Part shown: one piece after another, positions 26,256 through 35,679 of the stretch
Numbering within the stretch: the first letter of the stretch is position 1
Layout: each line of letters opens with the position of its first letter
Source: Solimonas sp. SE-A11
GTDB lineage: Bacteria > Pseudomonadota > Gammaproteobacteria > Nevskiales > Nevskiaceae
Assembly: GCF_030345715.1 (NCBI RefSeq)
Contig: NZ_JAUASX010000003.1
Coordinates: 215,276 to 279,275 of the forward strand
Direction: 5' to 3'
DNA: 64,000 bases
Notes under the pieces: generated by a model
What the model saw: only the letters and a program-made list of their open reading frames with translations
Databases searched by the model: none
Told to the model about the DNA's origin: nothing
Made by a program: the position numbers and the translations under genes

Positions 26256-27377
26256 ATGCCCACCTACCTCGACCACAACGCCACCACCCGCGTCGACCCG
26301 CGCGTGCTGGAAGCCATGCTGCCCTACTTGTCGGGGCCCTACGGCAATGCCTCCTCGCTGCACCGCTATGGTCGCGCCGCGCGCGACGCCGTGGAGCAGG
26401 CGCGTGCCCAGGTCGCGCAGCTGATCAACGCCCAGCCCGGCGAGATACTCTGGACCTCCGGCGGTACCGAGTCCAACAACCTCGCGCTGAAGGGCACCAC
26501 CGACCGCGTCGCGCCCACGCGCCTGCTTTATGGCGTCACCGAGCACCCGGCGGTGATGGAGGCGGCCGAGTCGCTGAAGGAGCGAGGCTGGCAGGTCGAG
26601 CCGGTGGCGGTGAATGCCGACGGCCTGGTCGACTGGCCCGCCTTTGAACGCCAGCTCGGCGCCGGCCCCGTGCGCCTGGTGGCCCTGATGCGTGCCAACA
26701 ACGAGACCGGTGTGATCCAGGACATCGGCCGCGCGGCGGCCCTGGTCCATGCCGCCGGCGCCTGGCTGCACGTGGATGCCGTGCAGGCGGCCGGCAAGAT
26801 TCCGGTGGACTTCGACGCGCTGCAGGCTGATCTGATGAGCCTGTCCAGCCACAAGATCTATGGCCCCAAGGGCATTGGCGCGCTGGCGGTTAAGAGCCAC
26901 GTCGAACTCACACCCCTGCATCATGGCGGCGCCCAGGAGCGCGGCCTGCGCGGCGGTACCGAGAACGTGGCCAGCATCGTCGGCTTCGGCGTCGCCGCCG
27001 AACTGGCCCTGCAGGAACTGGAGGCCCGCGCCCACCATGTCCTGGCGCTGCGCCGTCCGCTCGAGCAGGGCCTGCGGGAAATCCCCGGCATTCGCATCTT
27101 CGGCGAGTCGGCCGAGCGCCTGCCCAATACCGTGCAGTTCGCGCTCGCCGGTTACGACGGCGAGGCCCTGCTGATGCAGCTGGACCGCAAGGGTTTCGCC
27201 GTCTCCAGCGGTTCCGCCTGTGCCAGCGGCCTGGGTGAGCCCAGCCACGTGCTGATCGGCATGGGCCTGGACCGCGACACCGCCAAGGGCGCCATCCGCG
27301 TCAGCCTCGGCCAGGACAACAAGCCCGCGGAGATCGAGCAGTTCCTCGTCGCACTGCGCGGCTTCGTGTCGGCATGA
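26256..27377 (+). CDS. Cysteine desulfurase, NifS/IscS-type (first of a tandem pair)
   Basis: This 373-residue PLP enzyme starts PTYLDHNATTRVDPRV and has the PLP-lysine in SSHKIYGPKG (Lys200), the ANNETGVIQD block and the sulfur-carrying cysteine in SSGSACASG (Cys322). It releases sulfur from cysteine as a protein persulfide for iron-sulfur clusters and thiolation. The C-terminal block EPSHVLIGMGL resembles NifS more than IscS. It is shorter than E. coli IscS by about 30 residues. Its stop overlaps the next desulfurase (ATGA), so the two are translationally coupled. The target of its sulfur is not evident. Confidence 0.93.
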   Translation: MPTYLDHNATTRVDPRVLEAMLPYLSGPYGNASSLHRYGRAARDAVEQARAQVAQLINAQPGEILWTSGGTESNNLALKGTTDRVAPTRLLYGVTEHPAVMEAAESLKERGWQVEPVAVNADGLVDWPAFERQLGAGPVRLVALMRANNETGVIQDIGRAAALVHAAGAWLHVDAVQAAGKIPVDFDALQADLMSLSSHKIYGPKGIGALAVKSHVELTPLHHGGAQERGLRGGTENVASIVGFGVAAELALQELEARAHHVLALRRPLEQGLREIPGIRIFGESAERLPNTVQFALAGYDGEALLMQLDRKGFAVSSGSACASGLGEPSHVLIGMGLDRDTAKGAIRVSLGQDNKPAEIEQFLVALRGFVSA

Positions 27378-28912
27378 TCTACCTCGACCACGCCGCCACC
27401 ACGCCCCTGGATCCGGCGGTGCTGCAGGCCATGCTGCCCTGGCTGCAGGGCCGCTTCGGCAATCCCGCCTCCGACCACGCCTGGGGCCAGGCCGCCCGCG
27501 CCGCCGTGGAGCGCGCCCGCAGCCAGGTCGCCGCCCTGCTGGGGGCGCAGCCGGAGGAGATCATCTGGACCTCCGGCGCCACCGAGGCCAACAACCTCGC
27601 GATCAAGGGCGCCCTGGAGTTCCGAGGGCTGCGCGGCGCTCATATGGTCACCGCCCGCACCGAGCACAAGTCGGTGGTCGACAGCGTGCGCCAGCTCGAG
27701 AGCCAGGGCCTGCGGGTCACCTGGCTCAAGCCCGACGCCCAGGGCCTGATTACCGCGGAGCAGGTGCTGGCGGCACTGACGCCGGATACCGCCCTGGTCT
27801 CGCTGATGTGGGTCAACAACGAAACCGGCGGCATCAATCCGGTGGAGGCCCTGGCGCCGCTGCTGCGCGAGCGCGGCATCCTGTTCCATGTCGATGCCGT
27901 GCAGGCCGCCGGCAAGCTGCCGATCGACCTGTCGCGCACCCCCGCCGACCTGCTGTCGCTGTCCGCGCACAAGCTCTATGGTCCCCAGGGCATCGGCGCG
28001 CTGTTCGTGCGCAAGCGTCCGCGCGCGCGCTTGAGCCCCCAGTTGCACGGCGGTGGCCACGAGCAAGGCATGCGCTCCGGCACGCTGCCCACCCACCAGA
28101 TCGCGGGTTTCGGCGAGGCCTGCCGCATCGCCGGCGAGCGGATGGCGGAGGAGGGTGCGCGCCTGTCCGCTTTGCGTGATCGCCTGCAGCAGCTTCTGCA
28201 GGCCGCGCTGCCAGGCCTGCACCTGAATGGCCACCCGCAATCCCGCGCTCCCGGCATCCTCAACCTCTCCTTCGAGGGTGTGGAGGGCGAAAGCCTGCGA
28301 GCCAGCCTGGGAGACCTGGCCGTGTCCAGCGGCTCCGCCTGCTCCTCGGCCACACGCGAGCCGTCCTATGTCTTGCGCGCGCTGGGGCGCGACGACGAGC
28401 TGGCCGGCGCCTCGCTGCGCTTCTCCCTGGGCCGCGGCACGACCCCGGCGGAGGTCGACCAGGCCGCCGCCCGGGTGATCGGCGCGGTCGGCAGCCTTCG
28501 CCGGATCGCCGGCAGCGGCACCGCCGCCCTCGTGTCACCGCCGCTCAACGCCCATGGCTACGCCGCCCCCGTCTGGGCCGCCTTCTCCGATCCGCGGCAT
28601 GCCGCCACCCTGCCGGAGGGCGCTATCGCCGCCAGCGCCGGCAGCCCGGCGGGCGCCCTGCGGCTGCGCCTGCAGGCCGAGCTGGACGGCCGGCGCATCG
28701 TCCGGGCTGCCTGGCAGGCCTATGGCTGCCCGGTCACCCTGGCGGTGGGCGAGTGGCTGGCGGGCTGGCTGGAAGGCCGGTCGGCCGGGGAACTCCAGCT
28801 GTCGGCGGCCGATCTGAGGGCTGCGCTTGAAATCGGCGACGACAAGGCCCAATGTGCCTTATTGGGCGAGGACGCCGTCCTGGCCCTGGAACGACAGATG
28901 AGCTTGGCATGA
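27374..28912 (+). CDS. Cysteine desulfurase fused to a degenerate IscU-like scaffold domain
   Basis: This 512-residue protein is IscS-like to about residue 380 ([12 protein letters not shown] start, PLP Lys200 in [10 protein letters not shown], Cys323 in SSGSACSSA, then [15 protein letters not shown]). Residues about 405-510 resemble Isc[11 protein letters not shown] matches the NPRNVG region, AYGC gives Cys452 for IscU Cys63, [12 protein letters not shown] matches the TEWVKGKS block, and [11 protein letters not shown] gives Cys494 for Cys106. The spacing of 42 is like the 43 in E. coli IscU. The GAPACGD segment is replaced by GSPAGAL, so Cys37 and Asp39 are lost (Gly427, Leu429). The fusion junction is by inspection only. 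It overlaps iscA by four bases. Confidence 0.85.
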   Translation: MIYLDHAATTPLDPAVLQAMLPWLQGRFGNPASDHAWGQAARAAVERARSQVAALLGAQPEEIIWTSGATEANNLAIKGALEFRGLRGAHMVTARTEHKSVVDSVRQLESQGLRVTWLKPDAQGLITAEQVLAALTPDTALVSLMWVNNETGGINPVEALAPLLRERGILFHVDAVQAAGKLPIDLSRTPADLLSLSAHKLYGPQGIGALFVRKRPRARLSPQLHGGGHEQGMRSGTLPTHQIAGFGEACRIAGERMAEEGARLSALRDRLQQLLQAALPGLHLNGHPQSRAPGILNLSFEGVEGESLRASLGDLAVSSGSACSSATREPSYVLRALGRDDELAGASLRFSLGRGTTPAEVDQAAARVIGAVGSLRRIAGSGTAALVSPPLNAHGYAAPVWAAFSDPRHAATLPEGAIAASAGSPAGALRLRLQAELDGRRIVRAAWQAYGCPVTLAVGEWLAGWLEGRSAGELQLSAADLRAALEIGDDKAQCALLGEDAVLALERQMSLA

Positions 28913-29232
28913 CGATTCAACTGACCCCCAGCGCCGCCCGGCGCATCGAAACCCAGCTGGCCAACCGCGGCAAGGGCCTTGGCCTGCGTCTCGGCGTGCG
29001 CAAGTCCGGTTGCTCCGGATACGCCTACGTCATTGATTATGCGGACGAAGTAAAGCCGGGTGAGGAAGTGTTCGAGCAGCACGGGGCCAAGATCGTGATT
29101 CACCCTGAGCACCTGCCCGTGCTCGCCGGCCTGACCCTGGACTTCCAGAAGCAGGGCCTGAACGAGGCCTTCAAGTTCCTCAATCCCAACGTCAAGGGCG
29201 AGTGCGGCTGCGGCGAGAGCTTCACCGTCTGA
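28909..29232 (+). CDS. iscA: Iron-sulfur cluster assembly protein IscA
   Basis: This 107-residue A-type carrier has the three conserved cysteines Cys35 (KSGCSGYAY), Cys99 and Cys101 (GECGCGES) in the usual C-x63-C-x-C spacing. It accepts and delivers Fe-S clusters to target enzymes. The ATG at 28909 overlaps the stop of the desulfurase-IscU fusion (ATGA); the frame extends upstream without homology. Together with the two desulfurases it forms a short three-gene Fe-S cluster set in place of the usual isc operon. Confidence 0.93.
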   Translation: MTIQLTPSAARRIETQLANRGKGLGLRLGVRKSGCSGYAYVIDYADEVKPGEEVFEQHGAKIVIHPEHLPVLAGLTLDFQKQGLNEAFKFLNPNVKGECGCGESFTV

Positions 29233-29251
29233 GTCCCCGGTCGGCCCCGTA

Positions 29252-29267
29252 GGCGGAAATATCCGCC
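29252..29267 (+). terminator. Small hairpin after iscA, possible weak terminator
   Basis: GGCGGA at 29252-29257 and TCCGCC at 29262-29267 form a six-base stem with an AATA loop, about 20 bases past the iscA stop. It is followed by TTCAT rather than a T run, so termination would be weak. Confidence 0.4.
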
Positions 29268-29276
29268 TTCATACAA

Positions 29277-29306
29277 TTGCCGCAGTGCGGCAATACCCTT
29301 TACAAT
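29277..29306 (+). promoter_or_regulatory. Candidate sigma-70 promoter of ndk with an overlapping inverted repeat
   Basis: TTGCCG at 29277-29282 and TACAAT at 29301-29306 are 18 bases apart, a good sigma-70 pattern (five of six at -10, four of six at -35). An eight-base perfect inverted repeat, ATTGCCGC/GCGGCAAT with a three-base centre, covers 29276-29294 and overlaps the -35 element and spacer. The repeat could be an operator. Confidence 0.5.
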
Positions 29307-29395
29307 TCCTTGTTTTACGAGGGCTTATAGCCCGGCCGGATCGCAATCGGCTGGCCTGGGCCCGCTTCCTCCCGCCTTTTCAAGGAGTTTCACCC

Positions 29396-29827
29396 GTGGC
29401 TGTCGAACGCACCCTTTCCATCATCAAGCCGGACGCTGTCGGCAAGAACCACATTGGCGAGATCTACTCCCGCTTCGAGAAGGCCGGCCTGAAGATCGTT
29501 GCCTCGCGCATGACGCACCTGACCTCGGGTGAAGCCGAAGGCTTCTACGCCGAGCACAGCGCGCGCGGCTTCTTCAAGGATCTCGTCAGCTTCATGACCA
29601 GCGGCCCGGTCGTCGTGTCCGTGCTGGAAGGCGAGAACGCCGTCCTGGCCCACCGCGACATCATGGGCGCCACCGACCCGAAGAAGGCCGCGCCGGGCAC
29701 CATCCGCGCCGACTTCGCCGCCTCGATCGACGAGAACGCCGTCCACGGTTCGGACAGCGTCGACAGCGCCAAGCGCGAGATCGGCTACTTCTTCCGCGCC
29801 ACCGAGCTCTGCCCGCGCACGCGCTAA
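29396..29827 (+). CDS. ndk: Nucleoside diphosphate kinase
   Basis: This 143-residue enzyme has the usual family length. The phosphorylated histidine is His117 in [16 protein letters not shown], and [15 protein letters not shown] and [16 protein letters not shown] bind the nucleotide. It equalises nucleoside triphosphate pools by ping-pong transfer. The start is a GTG at 29396 with AAGGAG eight bases upstream, which decides it over the longer upstream frame. It precedes rlmN by four bases in the conserved ndk-rlmN-pilF order. Confidence 0.97.
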   Translation: MAVERTLSIIKPDAVGKNHIGEIYSRFEKAGLKIVASRMTHLTSGEAEGFYAEHSARGFFKDLVSFMTSGPVVVSVLEGENAVLAHRDIMGATDPKKAAPGTIRADFAASIDENAVHGSDSVDSAKREIGYFFRATELCPRTR

Positions 29828-29831
29828 GCCG

Positions 29832-30941
29832 ATGACCGCCGCCTCCGCCAGCACGCCCGTCAATCTGTTCGGTCTCGACCGGACCGAGCTGCGCGCGCGC
29901 TTCGCGGAGGCCGGCGAGAAGCCCTTCCGCGCCGACCAGATCATGCAGTGGATCTACCGGCGCGGGCAGGGCGACTTCGACGGCATGACCAACATCTCGA
30001 AGGATTTGCGCGGCAAGCTGGCCGAACGCTTCGAGATTCGCACGCCGGAGTTGCTCGCCGAGCAGGTATCGCAGGACGGCACCCGCAAGTGGGTGCTGCG
30101 CCTTGATGGCGGCAACGCCATCGAGACGGTCTACATCCCCGAGGAAGGCCGCGCGACGCTGTGCATCAGCTCGCAGGTCGGCTGCGCCATGGACTGTTCG
30201 TTCTGCTCCACCGCGCAGCAGGGCCTCAACCGCAACATGACCACGGCCGAGATCATCGCCCAGGTCTGGTTCGCCGCCCGCACGCTGGGCGGGGATTTCC
30301 AGAATGAGCGCGTGATCTCCAACATCGTGTTCATGGGCATGGGCGAGCCGCTGGCCAACTACGGCGCGGTGCTGCCCGCCATCCGCATCCTGCTGGACGA
30401 CTTCGGCTTCGGCATGTCCAAGCGCCGGGTCACGGTCTCCACCTCCGGCCTGGTGCCGTTCATGGACCGCCTGCGCGGCGACGTCGACACCGCCCTGGCC
30501 GTCTCGCTGCACGCGCCCAACGACGCGCTGCGCAACGAGCTGGTGCCGATCAACCGCAAGTACAACATCGAAGAGCTGATGGCCGCCTGCCGTCGCTATG
30601 TCGAGGGCAAGGACCGCAAGACGCACATCGTCTACGAGTACGTCATGCTCGACGGTGTCAACGATTCGCCCGCGCTGGCGCGCGACCTGGCGAAGCTGCT
30701 GGGCAACATGCCCGCCAAGGTGAACCTCATTCCGTTCAACCCCTTCCCGGGCTCGGACTACACGCGCTCCAAGCCGGAAGCGATCCGTGCCTTCGGCGAG
30801 GTGCTGCGCGCCAAGCGCATCATCACCACCACCCGCAAGACGCGCGGCGACGATATCGACGCGGCCTGCGGCCAGCTCGTCGGCCGCGTGCAGTCCAAGC
30901 AGAAGAACCGCCTGCGCGACATTCCCGTGAGGCTGGGCTGA
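29832..30941 (+). CDS. rlmN: 23S rRNA/tRNA adenine-2 methyltransferase RlmN
   Basis: This 369-residue radical SAM enzyme has the cluster-binding motif C-x3-C-x2-C as CAMDCSFC (Cys118, Cys122, Cys125) and the RlmN blocks PFRADQIMQWIYRRG, VGCAMDCSFCSTAQQG and MGMGEPLANYGAV. It methylates C2 of A2503 in 23S rRNA and A37 in some tRNAs. A second cysteine near residue 350 (DDIDAACGQL) matches the catalytic one that forms the methyl intermediate. The stop overlaps the pilF start (TGATG), so the two are coupled. Confidence 0.97.
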   Translation: MTAASASTPVNLFGLDRTELRARFAEAGEKPFRADQIMQWIYRRGQGDFDGMTNISKDLRGKLAERFEIRTPELLAEQVSQDGTRKWVLRLDGGNAIETVYIPEEGRATLCISSQVGCAMDCSFCSTAQQGLNRNMTTAEIIAQVWFAARTLGGDFQNERVISNIVFMGMGEPLANYGAVLPAIRILLDDFGFGMSKRRVTVSTSGLVPFMDRLRGDVDTALAVSLHAPNDALRNELVPINRKYNIEELMAACRRYVEGKDRKTHIVYEYVMLDGVNDSPALARDLAKLLGNMPAKVNLIPFNPFPGSDYTRSKPEAIRAFGEVLRAKRIITTTRKTRGDDIDAACGQLVGRVQSKQKNRLRDIPVRLG

Positions 30942-31690
30942 TGCGCCTCCTGGCCGTGGTGCTGCTCGCGGCCCTCCTGGGTGCCTGTGCCTCCTCCGGC
31001 AATCGCGGCAACAAGCAGGAAGCCTCGCGCATCAACACCCAGCTGGGCATCGACTACGCGCGCAATGGCCAGTTGCAGTTGGCCGAGGAAAAACTGCAGC
31101 GCGCCCTGGAGCAGGATTCCTCCAACGCCCTGACCTACGCGGCGCTGGCCTTCGTCTACCAGCAGCGCGGCGAAATGGATCCGGCCGAGCGCAACTACCG
31201 CCGCTCGCTGTCGCTGAACCCCAACGATTCCCAGGTGCGCAACAACTTCGGCGCCTTCCTTTGCGGCCGCGGCAAGAGTGCCGATGGCGTGGAGTACTTC
31301 CTGCAGGCCGCGCGCGACCGTCGCTACGCCACGCCCGAGGTGGCCTGGACCAACGCAGGCGTCTGCTTCCGCAGCAAGGACCCCGAGAAGGCCGAGAGCT
31401 ACCTGCGCGAAGCCCTGCGCGTCAACCCGACCTTCCCCGATGCGCTGGCGCAGATGATCGCCCTGTGCGTCGAGAAGCAGGACTACCTGCGCGCACGTGC
31501 CTTCACGCAGCGCTACGAACAGTCCGGCGCCGCGGCGTCGCCGCAGATGCTGTGGCAGGCCGCCCAGGCCGAGGTTGGCCTGGGTGACTGGGATGCCGCG
31601 CGCAAGTACCAGATCCGATTGAAGCGCGAGTTTCCCGATTCCGCGGAAGCCGCCATGATGCTGAAGACCCACCAGAACGATGAACGCTGA
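30941..31690 (+). CDS. pilF: Type IV pilus biogenesis/stability lipoprotein PilF (PilW)
   Basis: This 249-residue lipoprotein has a signal peptide with lipobox LLGAC, then about six TPR repeats, for example GIDYARNGQLQLAEEKLQRA, AALAFVYQQRGEMDPAERNY and NNFGAFLCGRGKSADGVEYF. PilF is needed for assembly of the PilQ secretin multimer in the outer membrane. The position between rlmN and rodZ is conserved in Pseudomonas and relatives. It overlaps rodZ by eleven bases. The organism is therefore likely to make type IV pili, although no other pil gene is in the window. Confidence 0.92.
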   Translation: MRLLAVVLLAALLGACASSGNRGNKQEASRINTQLGIDYARNGQLQLAEEKLQRALEQDSSNALTYAALAFVYQQRGEMDPAERNYRRSLSLNPNDSQVRNNFGAFLCGRGKSADGVEYFLQAARDRRYATPEVAWTNAGVCFRSKDPEKAESYLREALRVNPTFPDALAQMIALCVEKQDYLRARAFTQRYEQSGAAASPQMLWQAAQAEVGLGDWDAARKYQIRLKREFPDSAEAAMMLKTHQNDER

Positions 31691-32627
31691 AAACGAAACC
31701 CAGACGACGGGCGAGCAGCCCGCAACGGCCACGGAGGCCAGCCCCGGTGCGATGATCCGCCAGGGACGCGAGCGCATGCACCTGTCGCTCGACGAGCTGG
31801 CCGGCGTCACCAAGCTGTCGTACAGCACCATCGAGGCGCTGGAGCGCGACGATTTCAGCGCGCTGCTGGAGCCGGTTTACGTGCGCGGCTACTACCGCAA
31901 GTGCGCCAAGGTGCTCGACCTCCCCGAGAAGGCCTTGCTCGATGCCTACCAGGCCCGCGTGGCGCCGCGCCAGCCGCTGCCCCCAGCAAAGCTGCGCCTG
32001 GCCTCCGGCGCCGACCTCGGCTCCGCCAGCCGCCTGCCGCTGACGCTGGCCCTGGTCGGCGCGATGATCGCCGTACTGGTTTGCGCCGTGGTCTGGGTGG
32101 CACGCAACACCGGCGGCCAGCCGCCGGTTCAGGCGGGCGAGGCGGGCCTGGCCGCCGCTCCGGCCGCCAGCGATGCCACCGTGGTGCCCGGCGCGGATAT
32201 CGCCGTGCCTGCCGCCACCCCGGCCGAGGTGCCTGCTCCCGCCGCGCCGGATGCCACCGGCGTTCCCGCCGATGCCGGCACGGCCATCGCGGTGCCGGCC
32301 GCTGCGGCTCCGACGGCACCCGCGGCTCCGGCGGCCGAACCCGCGCCGAACGCCGCCACGCCGGCCGCCCCGGCCGTTGGGCCCGGCTCGGCCGTGTTGA
32401 AGTTCACCGCCACCTCCTGGGTGCGCGTGGACGATGCCAGCGGCAAGACCCTGTTCAACGGCCTGGCGCAGCCGAACGAATCGCACGTGCTCAACGGCGC
32501 GCTGCCGCTGAACGTGTTCCTCGGAAACGCGCCTGCGGTGCAGGTGGAGTTCGGCGGCAAGCCGTTCGACACCCAGGCCTTCCAGCGCGACAACAAGACC
32601 GCGCGCTTCACGCTGCCGGCACGCTGA
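31680..32627 (+). CDS. rodZ: Cell-shape protein RodZ
   Basis: This 315-residue protein has a cytoplasmic HTH domain (about residues 24-95, with [20 protein letters not shown] and [17 protein letters not shown]), one membrane helix (about 122-142), a long Ala/Pro-rich linker (about 143-235) and a C-terminal DUF4115 domain (about 238-315, [32 protein letters not shown]). RodZ connects MreB to the cell wall synthesis machinery in rod-shaped cells. The linker is low-complexity but periodic in A/P/G and probably spans the periplasm. The gene starts inside pilF. Confidence 0.92.
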   Translation: MNAENETQTTGEQPATATEASPGAMIRQGRERMHLSLDELAGVTKLSYSTIEALERDDFSALLEPVYVRGYYRKCAKVLDLPEKALLDAYQARVAPRQPLPPAKLRLASGADLGSASRLPLTLALVGAMIAVLVCAVVWVARNTGGQPPVQAGEAGLAAAPAASDATVVPGADIAVPAATPAEVPAPAAPDATGVPADAGTAIAVPAAAAPTAPAAPAAEPAPNAATPAAPAVGPGSAVLKFTATSWVRVDDASGKTLFNGLAQPNESHVLNGALPLNVFLGNAPAVQVEFGGKPFDTQAFQRDNKTARFTLPAR

Positions 32628-32649
32628 TTCAAGACGGGGTTTCGCGCTC

Positions 32650-33753
32650 ATGGCGATGAAGAGCCACCACCAGATCCAGCGGCGCAAGTCGCGGCCCATC
32701 CGCGTCGGCCGCGTGACCGTGGGCGGCGATGCGCCGGTCGCGGTGCAGACCATGACCAACACCGATACCGAGGACGTCGCCGCCACCGTGGCGCAGATCC
32801 AGTCGGCGGTGAAGGCGGGCGCCGACATCGTGCGCGTCTCGGTACCGACCCTGAAAGCCGCTGAAGCTTTCGGCAAGATCAAGAAGCAGGTCGGCTACGT
32901 GCCCCTGGTCGCCGATATCCACTTCAACTACAAGTGCGGCCTCGCCGCGGCCGAGGCCGGCGCCGACTGCCTGCGCATCAACCCCGGCAACATCGGCGGC
33001 GATCGCAAGGTGGCCGAGGTCATCGCCTGCGCGCGCCACCACGGCATCCCGATCCGCATCGGCGTCAACGCCGGTTCGCTGGAAGCCGACCTGCAGGAGA
33101 AGTACGGCGAGCCCAACTCCGACGCCCTGGTGGAGTCGGCGATGCGCCACATCGAGATCCTGCAGAAGCACAGCTTCGATGATTTCAAGGTCTCGCTGAA
33201 GGCCTCCGAGGTCTTCATGACGGTGGAGGCCTACCGCAAGCTGGCGAAGATGATCGACCAGCCGCTGCACCTGGGCATCACCGAGGCCGGCGGCCTGCGT
33301 GCCGGCGCGGTCAAGTCCGCCATCGGCCTGGGCATGCTGCTGGCCGACGGTATCGGCGACACCATCCGCGTGTCGCTGGCCGCCGACCCGATCGAGGAAG
33401 TGAAGGTGGGCTGGGACATGCTCAAGTCCCTGCACCTGCGCAACCGCGGCATCAACCTGGTGGCCTGCCCATCCTGCTCGCGCCAGAACTTCGACGTGAT
33501 CAAGGCCGTGGCCGAGCTCGAACGCCGCTTCGACGAGATCGACGAGCCGCTGGACCTGGCCGTGATCGGCTGCGTCGTCAACGGCCCGGGCGAGGCGAGG
33601 GAAGCCGCCATCGGCGTCGCCGGCGGTCGCCCCAACTCGATCTACGTCGACGGCAAGATCCAGCACAAGGCACACAACGACGAGCTGGTCGATGTGCTCG
33701 AGAAGCTGGTGCGCGAAAAGCTCGTTGCCCGCAAGGCCGCCAAGACCTCCTGA
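32650..33753 (+). CDS. ispG: 4-hydroxy-3-methylbut-2-en-1-yl diphosphate synthase (GcpE)
   Basis: This 367-residue enzyme has the N-terminal TIM-barrel blocks ([30 protein letters not shown]) and the C-terminal [4Fe-4S] motif [12 protein letters not shown] with the third cysteine in [11 protein letters not shown]. It converts MEcPP to HMBPP in the MEP isoprenoid pathway, so this organism uses the MEP route. The gene is 22 bases after rodZ and four bases before hisS, as in Pseudomonas. Confidence 0.97.
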   Translation: MAMKSHHQIQRRKSRPIRVGRVTVGGDAPVAVQTMTNTDTEDVAATVAQIQSAVKAGADIVRVSVPTLKAAEAFGKIKKQVGYVPLVADIHFNYKCGLAAAEAGADCLRINPGNIGGDRKVAEVIACARHHGIPIRIGVNAGSLEADLQEKYGEPNSDALVESAMRHIEILQKHSFDDFKVSLKASEVFMTVEAYRKLAKMIDQPLHLGITEAGGLRAGAVKSAIGLGMLLADGIGDTIRVSLAADPIEEVKVGWDMLKSLHLRNRGINLVACPSCSRQNFDVIKAVAELERRFDEIDEPLDLAVIGCVVNGPGEAREAAIGVAGGRPNSIYVDGKIQHKAHNDELVDVLEKLVREKLVARKAAKTS

Positions 33754-33757
33754 CCCC

Positions 33758-35050
33758 ATGGCCAACCTGTTCCAGTCCGTAAAGGGCTTCAATGACGTGC
33801 TGCCCCCTGCCACCGCGCAGTGGCAGCATTTCCACGCGGTCGCCGCGGACATCCTCAACGGCTACGGTTACGGCGAGATCCGCCTGCCCATCATCGAGCA
33901 GCTGGCGCTGTTCAAGCGTTCCATCGGCGAGGTCACCGACATCGTCGAGAAGGAGATGTTCGCCTTCCAGGACCGCGAGGGCGACATGCTGGCGCTGCGT
34001 CCGGAAGGCACCGCCGCCTGCGTGCGCGCCGGCCTGGAGCATGGCCTGCTGCACAACCAGCAGCAGCGCCTGTGGTACGCCGGCCCCATGTTCCGCCACG
34101 AGCGCCCGCAGGCTGGCCGCTACCGCCAGTTCCACCAACTGGGCGTCGAGGCCTACGGCATGGGCGGGCCGGACATCGATGTCGAGCTGATCGCGCTGTC
34201 CGCCCGCTTGTTCAAGCGCCTGGGCCTGAAGGACCTGACGCTCGAGCTGAACTCCCTGGGCAGCAGCGAGACCCGGCAGAACTATCGCGCCGCCCTGGTC
34301 AGCCACCTGGAGAAGCACTTGTCCGGGCTGGACGCGGACTCCCAGCGCCGCCTGCAGACCAATCCGTTGCGCGTGCTGGACTCCAAGTCGGCCCAGACCC
34401 AGGCCCTGCTGGCCGAGGCGCCGAGCATCCTGGACTTCCTGGACGACGAGTCGCGCGCGCACTTCGATGGCCTGCGTCAGGGCCTGGATGACCTGGGCAT
34501 CGCCTACCACGTCAATCCGCGCCTGGTGCGCGGCCTCGACTACTACTGCCGCAGCGTGTTCGAGTGGACCACCACCCAGCTCGGCTCCCAGGGCACGGTC
34601 TGCGCCGGCGGCCGCTATGACGGCCTGGTGCAGCAGCTGGGCGGCACGCCGACCCCGGCGGTGGGCTGGGCCAGCGGCGTCGAGCGCCTGATCCTGCTGC
34701 TCAACGCGCAGCAGGCGTCCTTGCCGGACGGTGCGGCCCAGGTCTACTTCTGCTGGCTGGGTGACGACGCCCAGCGCGAGGCCCGCAAGCTGGCCGAGAC
34801 CCTGCGCGATCGCCTGCCGGGCCTGCGCATGGTGCTGCATGCCGGTGGCGGCAAGCTCCAGGCGCAGCTCAAGCGCGCCGACAAGAGCGGTGCCCGCCTG
34901 GCCCTGATCCTGGGTGACCAGGAAGCAGCGGAAAAGCGCATTCAAGTAAAATCCCTGCGCAGCAACGAATCCCAACAGCAAACCCTGGGTTGGCCGGAAC
35001 TCCCGGCCCACCTGGCTGGTCTGCTGGAACTCAGCGAGAAACCCACGTGA
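33758..35050 (+). CDS. hisS: Histidyl-tRNA synthetase
   Basis: This 430-residue class II synthetase starts [16 protein letters not shown] and has motif 2 ([19 protein letters not shown]) and motif 3 ([18 protein letters not shown]), plus the histidine-specific [14 protein letters not shown] block. The C-terminal anticodon-binding domain begins at about residue 325. The frame is open upstream inside ispG, but the ATG at 33758 fits the family. Its stop overlaps the GTG start of yfgM (GTGA). Confidence 0.97.
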   Translation: MANLFQSVKGFNDVLPPATAQWQHFHAVAADILNGYGYGEIRLPIIEQLALFKRSIGEVTDIVEKEMFAFQDREGDMLALRPEGTAACVRAGLEHGLLHNQQQRLWYAGPMFRHERPQAGRYRQFHQLGVEAYGMGGPDIDVELIALSARLFKRLGLKDLTLELNSLGSSETRQNYRAALVSHLEKHLSGLDADSQRRLQTNPLRVLDSKSAQTQALLAEAPSILDFLDDESRAHFDGLRQGLDDLGIAYHVNPRLVRGLDYYCRSVFEWTTTQLGSQGTVCAGGRYDGLVQQLGGTPTPAVGWASGVERLILLLNAQQASLPDGAAQVYFCWLGDDAQREARKLAETLRDRLPGLRMVLHAGGGKLQAQLKRADKSGARLALILGDQEAAEKRIQVKSLRSNESQQQTLGWPELPAHLAGLLELSEKPT

Positions 35051-35679
35051 CGACTCATTACGACGACGAAGAACAGGTCGAGAACCTCAAGCGCTGGTGG
35101 AAGGAGAACTGGCTGGCGCTGGTGGTCGGCCTGGGTATCGGCCTGGCCGGCATCGTCGGCTGGGAGCAGTGGAAGAGCCACAAGACCGGCGAGTCCGAGC
35201 AGGCCTCACAGATCTACGAGGACATGAAGAAGGCGGTCGAGGCCGGCAAGGGTGAAGACGCCCAGGCCGCCGGCGACAAGCTGCTGAAGGACTTCGCCGC
35301 TTCGCCCTACGCTACCGACGCTGCGCTGCTGCTGGCGGCCCGGGCGGTCGAGGCCGGCAAGCTGGACGAGGCCCTCAAGCAGCTGCAGTGGGTCACCGCC
35401 AACAGCAAGGACGCCGGCATGCAGCGCCTCGCGCGCCTGCGCCAGGCCCGCGTGCTGTGGGCGCAGAGCAAACCCGAGGACGCCCTCAAGCAGCTCGACG
35501 GCGATGCCGGCGAGTACGGCCACCTGTTCGACGAACTGCGCGGCGACATCAAGCTGGCCCAGGGCGACCGCGATGCGGCCCGCCAGGCCTACGAAAAGGC
35601 CCTGAAGGCCCAGGCCGACAAGCCGGGCGCCACCGAACTCCTCCAGCGCAAGCTGGATGACCTCGCGGTGCAGTCATGA
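35047..35679 (+). CDS. yfgM: YfgM-like ancillary SecYEG translocon protein (tetratricopeptide domain)
   Basis: This 210-residue protein has a short acidic cytoplasmic N terminus ([17 protein letters not shown]), one membrane helix (about 21-41) and a periplasmic tetratricopeptide-like domain. This layout and the position between hisS and bamB identify the YfgM/TPR_21 family, which associates with SecYEG and periplasmic chaperones. The GTG at 35047 overlaps the hisS stop. The stop overlaps bamB (ATGA), so these genes are co-translated. Confidence 0.88.
   Translation: MTTHYDDEEQVENLKRWWKENWLALVVGLGIGLAGIVGWEQWKSHKTGESEQASQIYEDMKKAVEAGKGEDAQAAGDKLLKDFAASPYATDAALLLAARAVEAGKLDEALKQLQWVTANSKDAGMQRLARLRQARVLWAQSKPEDALKQLDGDAGEYGHLFDELRGDIKLAQGDRDAARQAYEKALKAQADKPGATELLQRKLDDLAVQS

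Noticed and set aside
25407-27248. A 613-residue minus-strand open frame opposite cysE and the first desulfurase
   Set aside because: High-G+C coding sequence often leaves the antisense frame open. The frame has His/Gln-rich, low-complexity sequence with no family motif, whereas the plus strand shows clear cysE and desulfurase motifs.
31503-32882. A 459-residue minus-strand frame opposite pilF and rodZ
   Set aside because: It is a shadow of the Ala/Pro-rich rodZ linker region, with Gly/Arg-rich low-complexity sequence.
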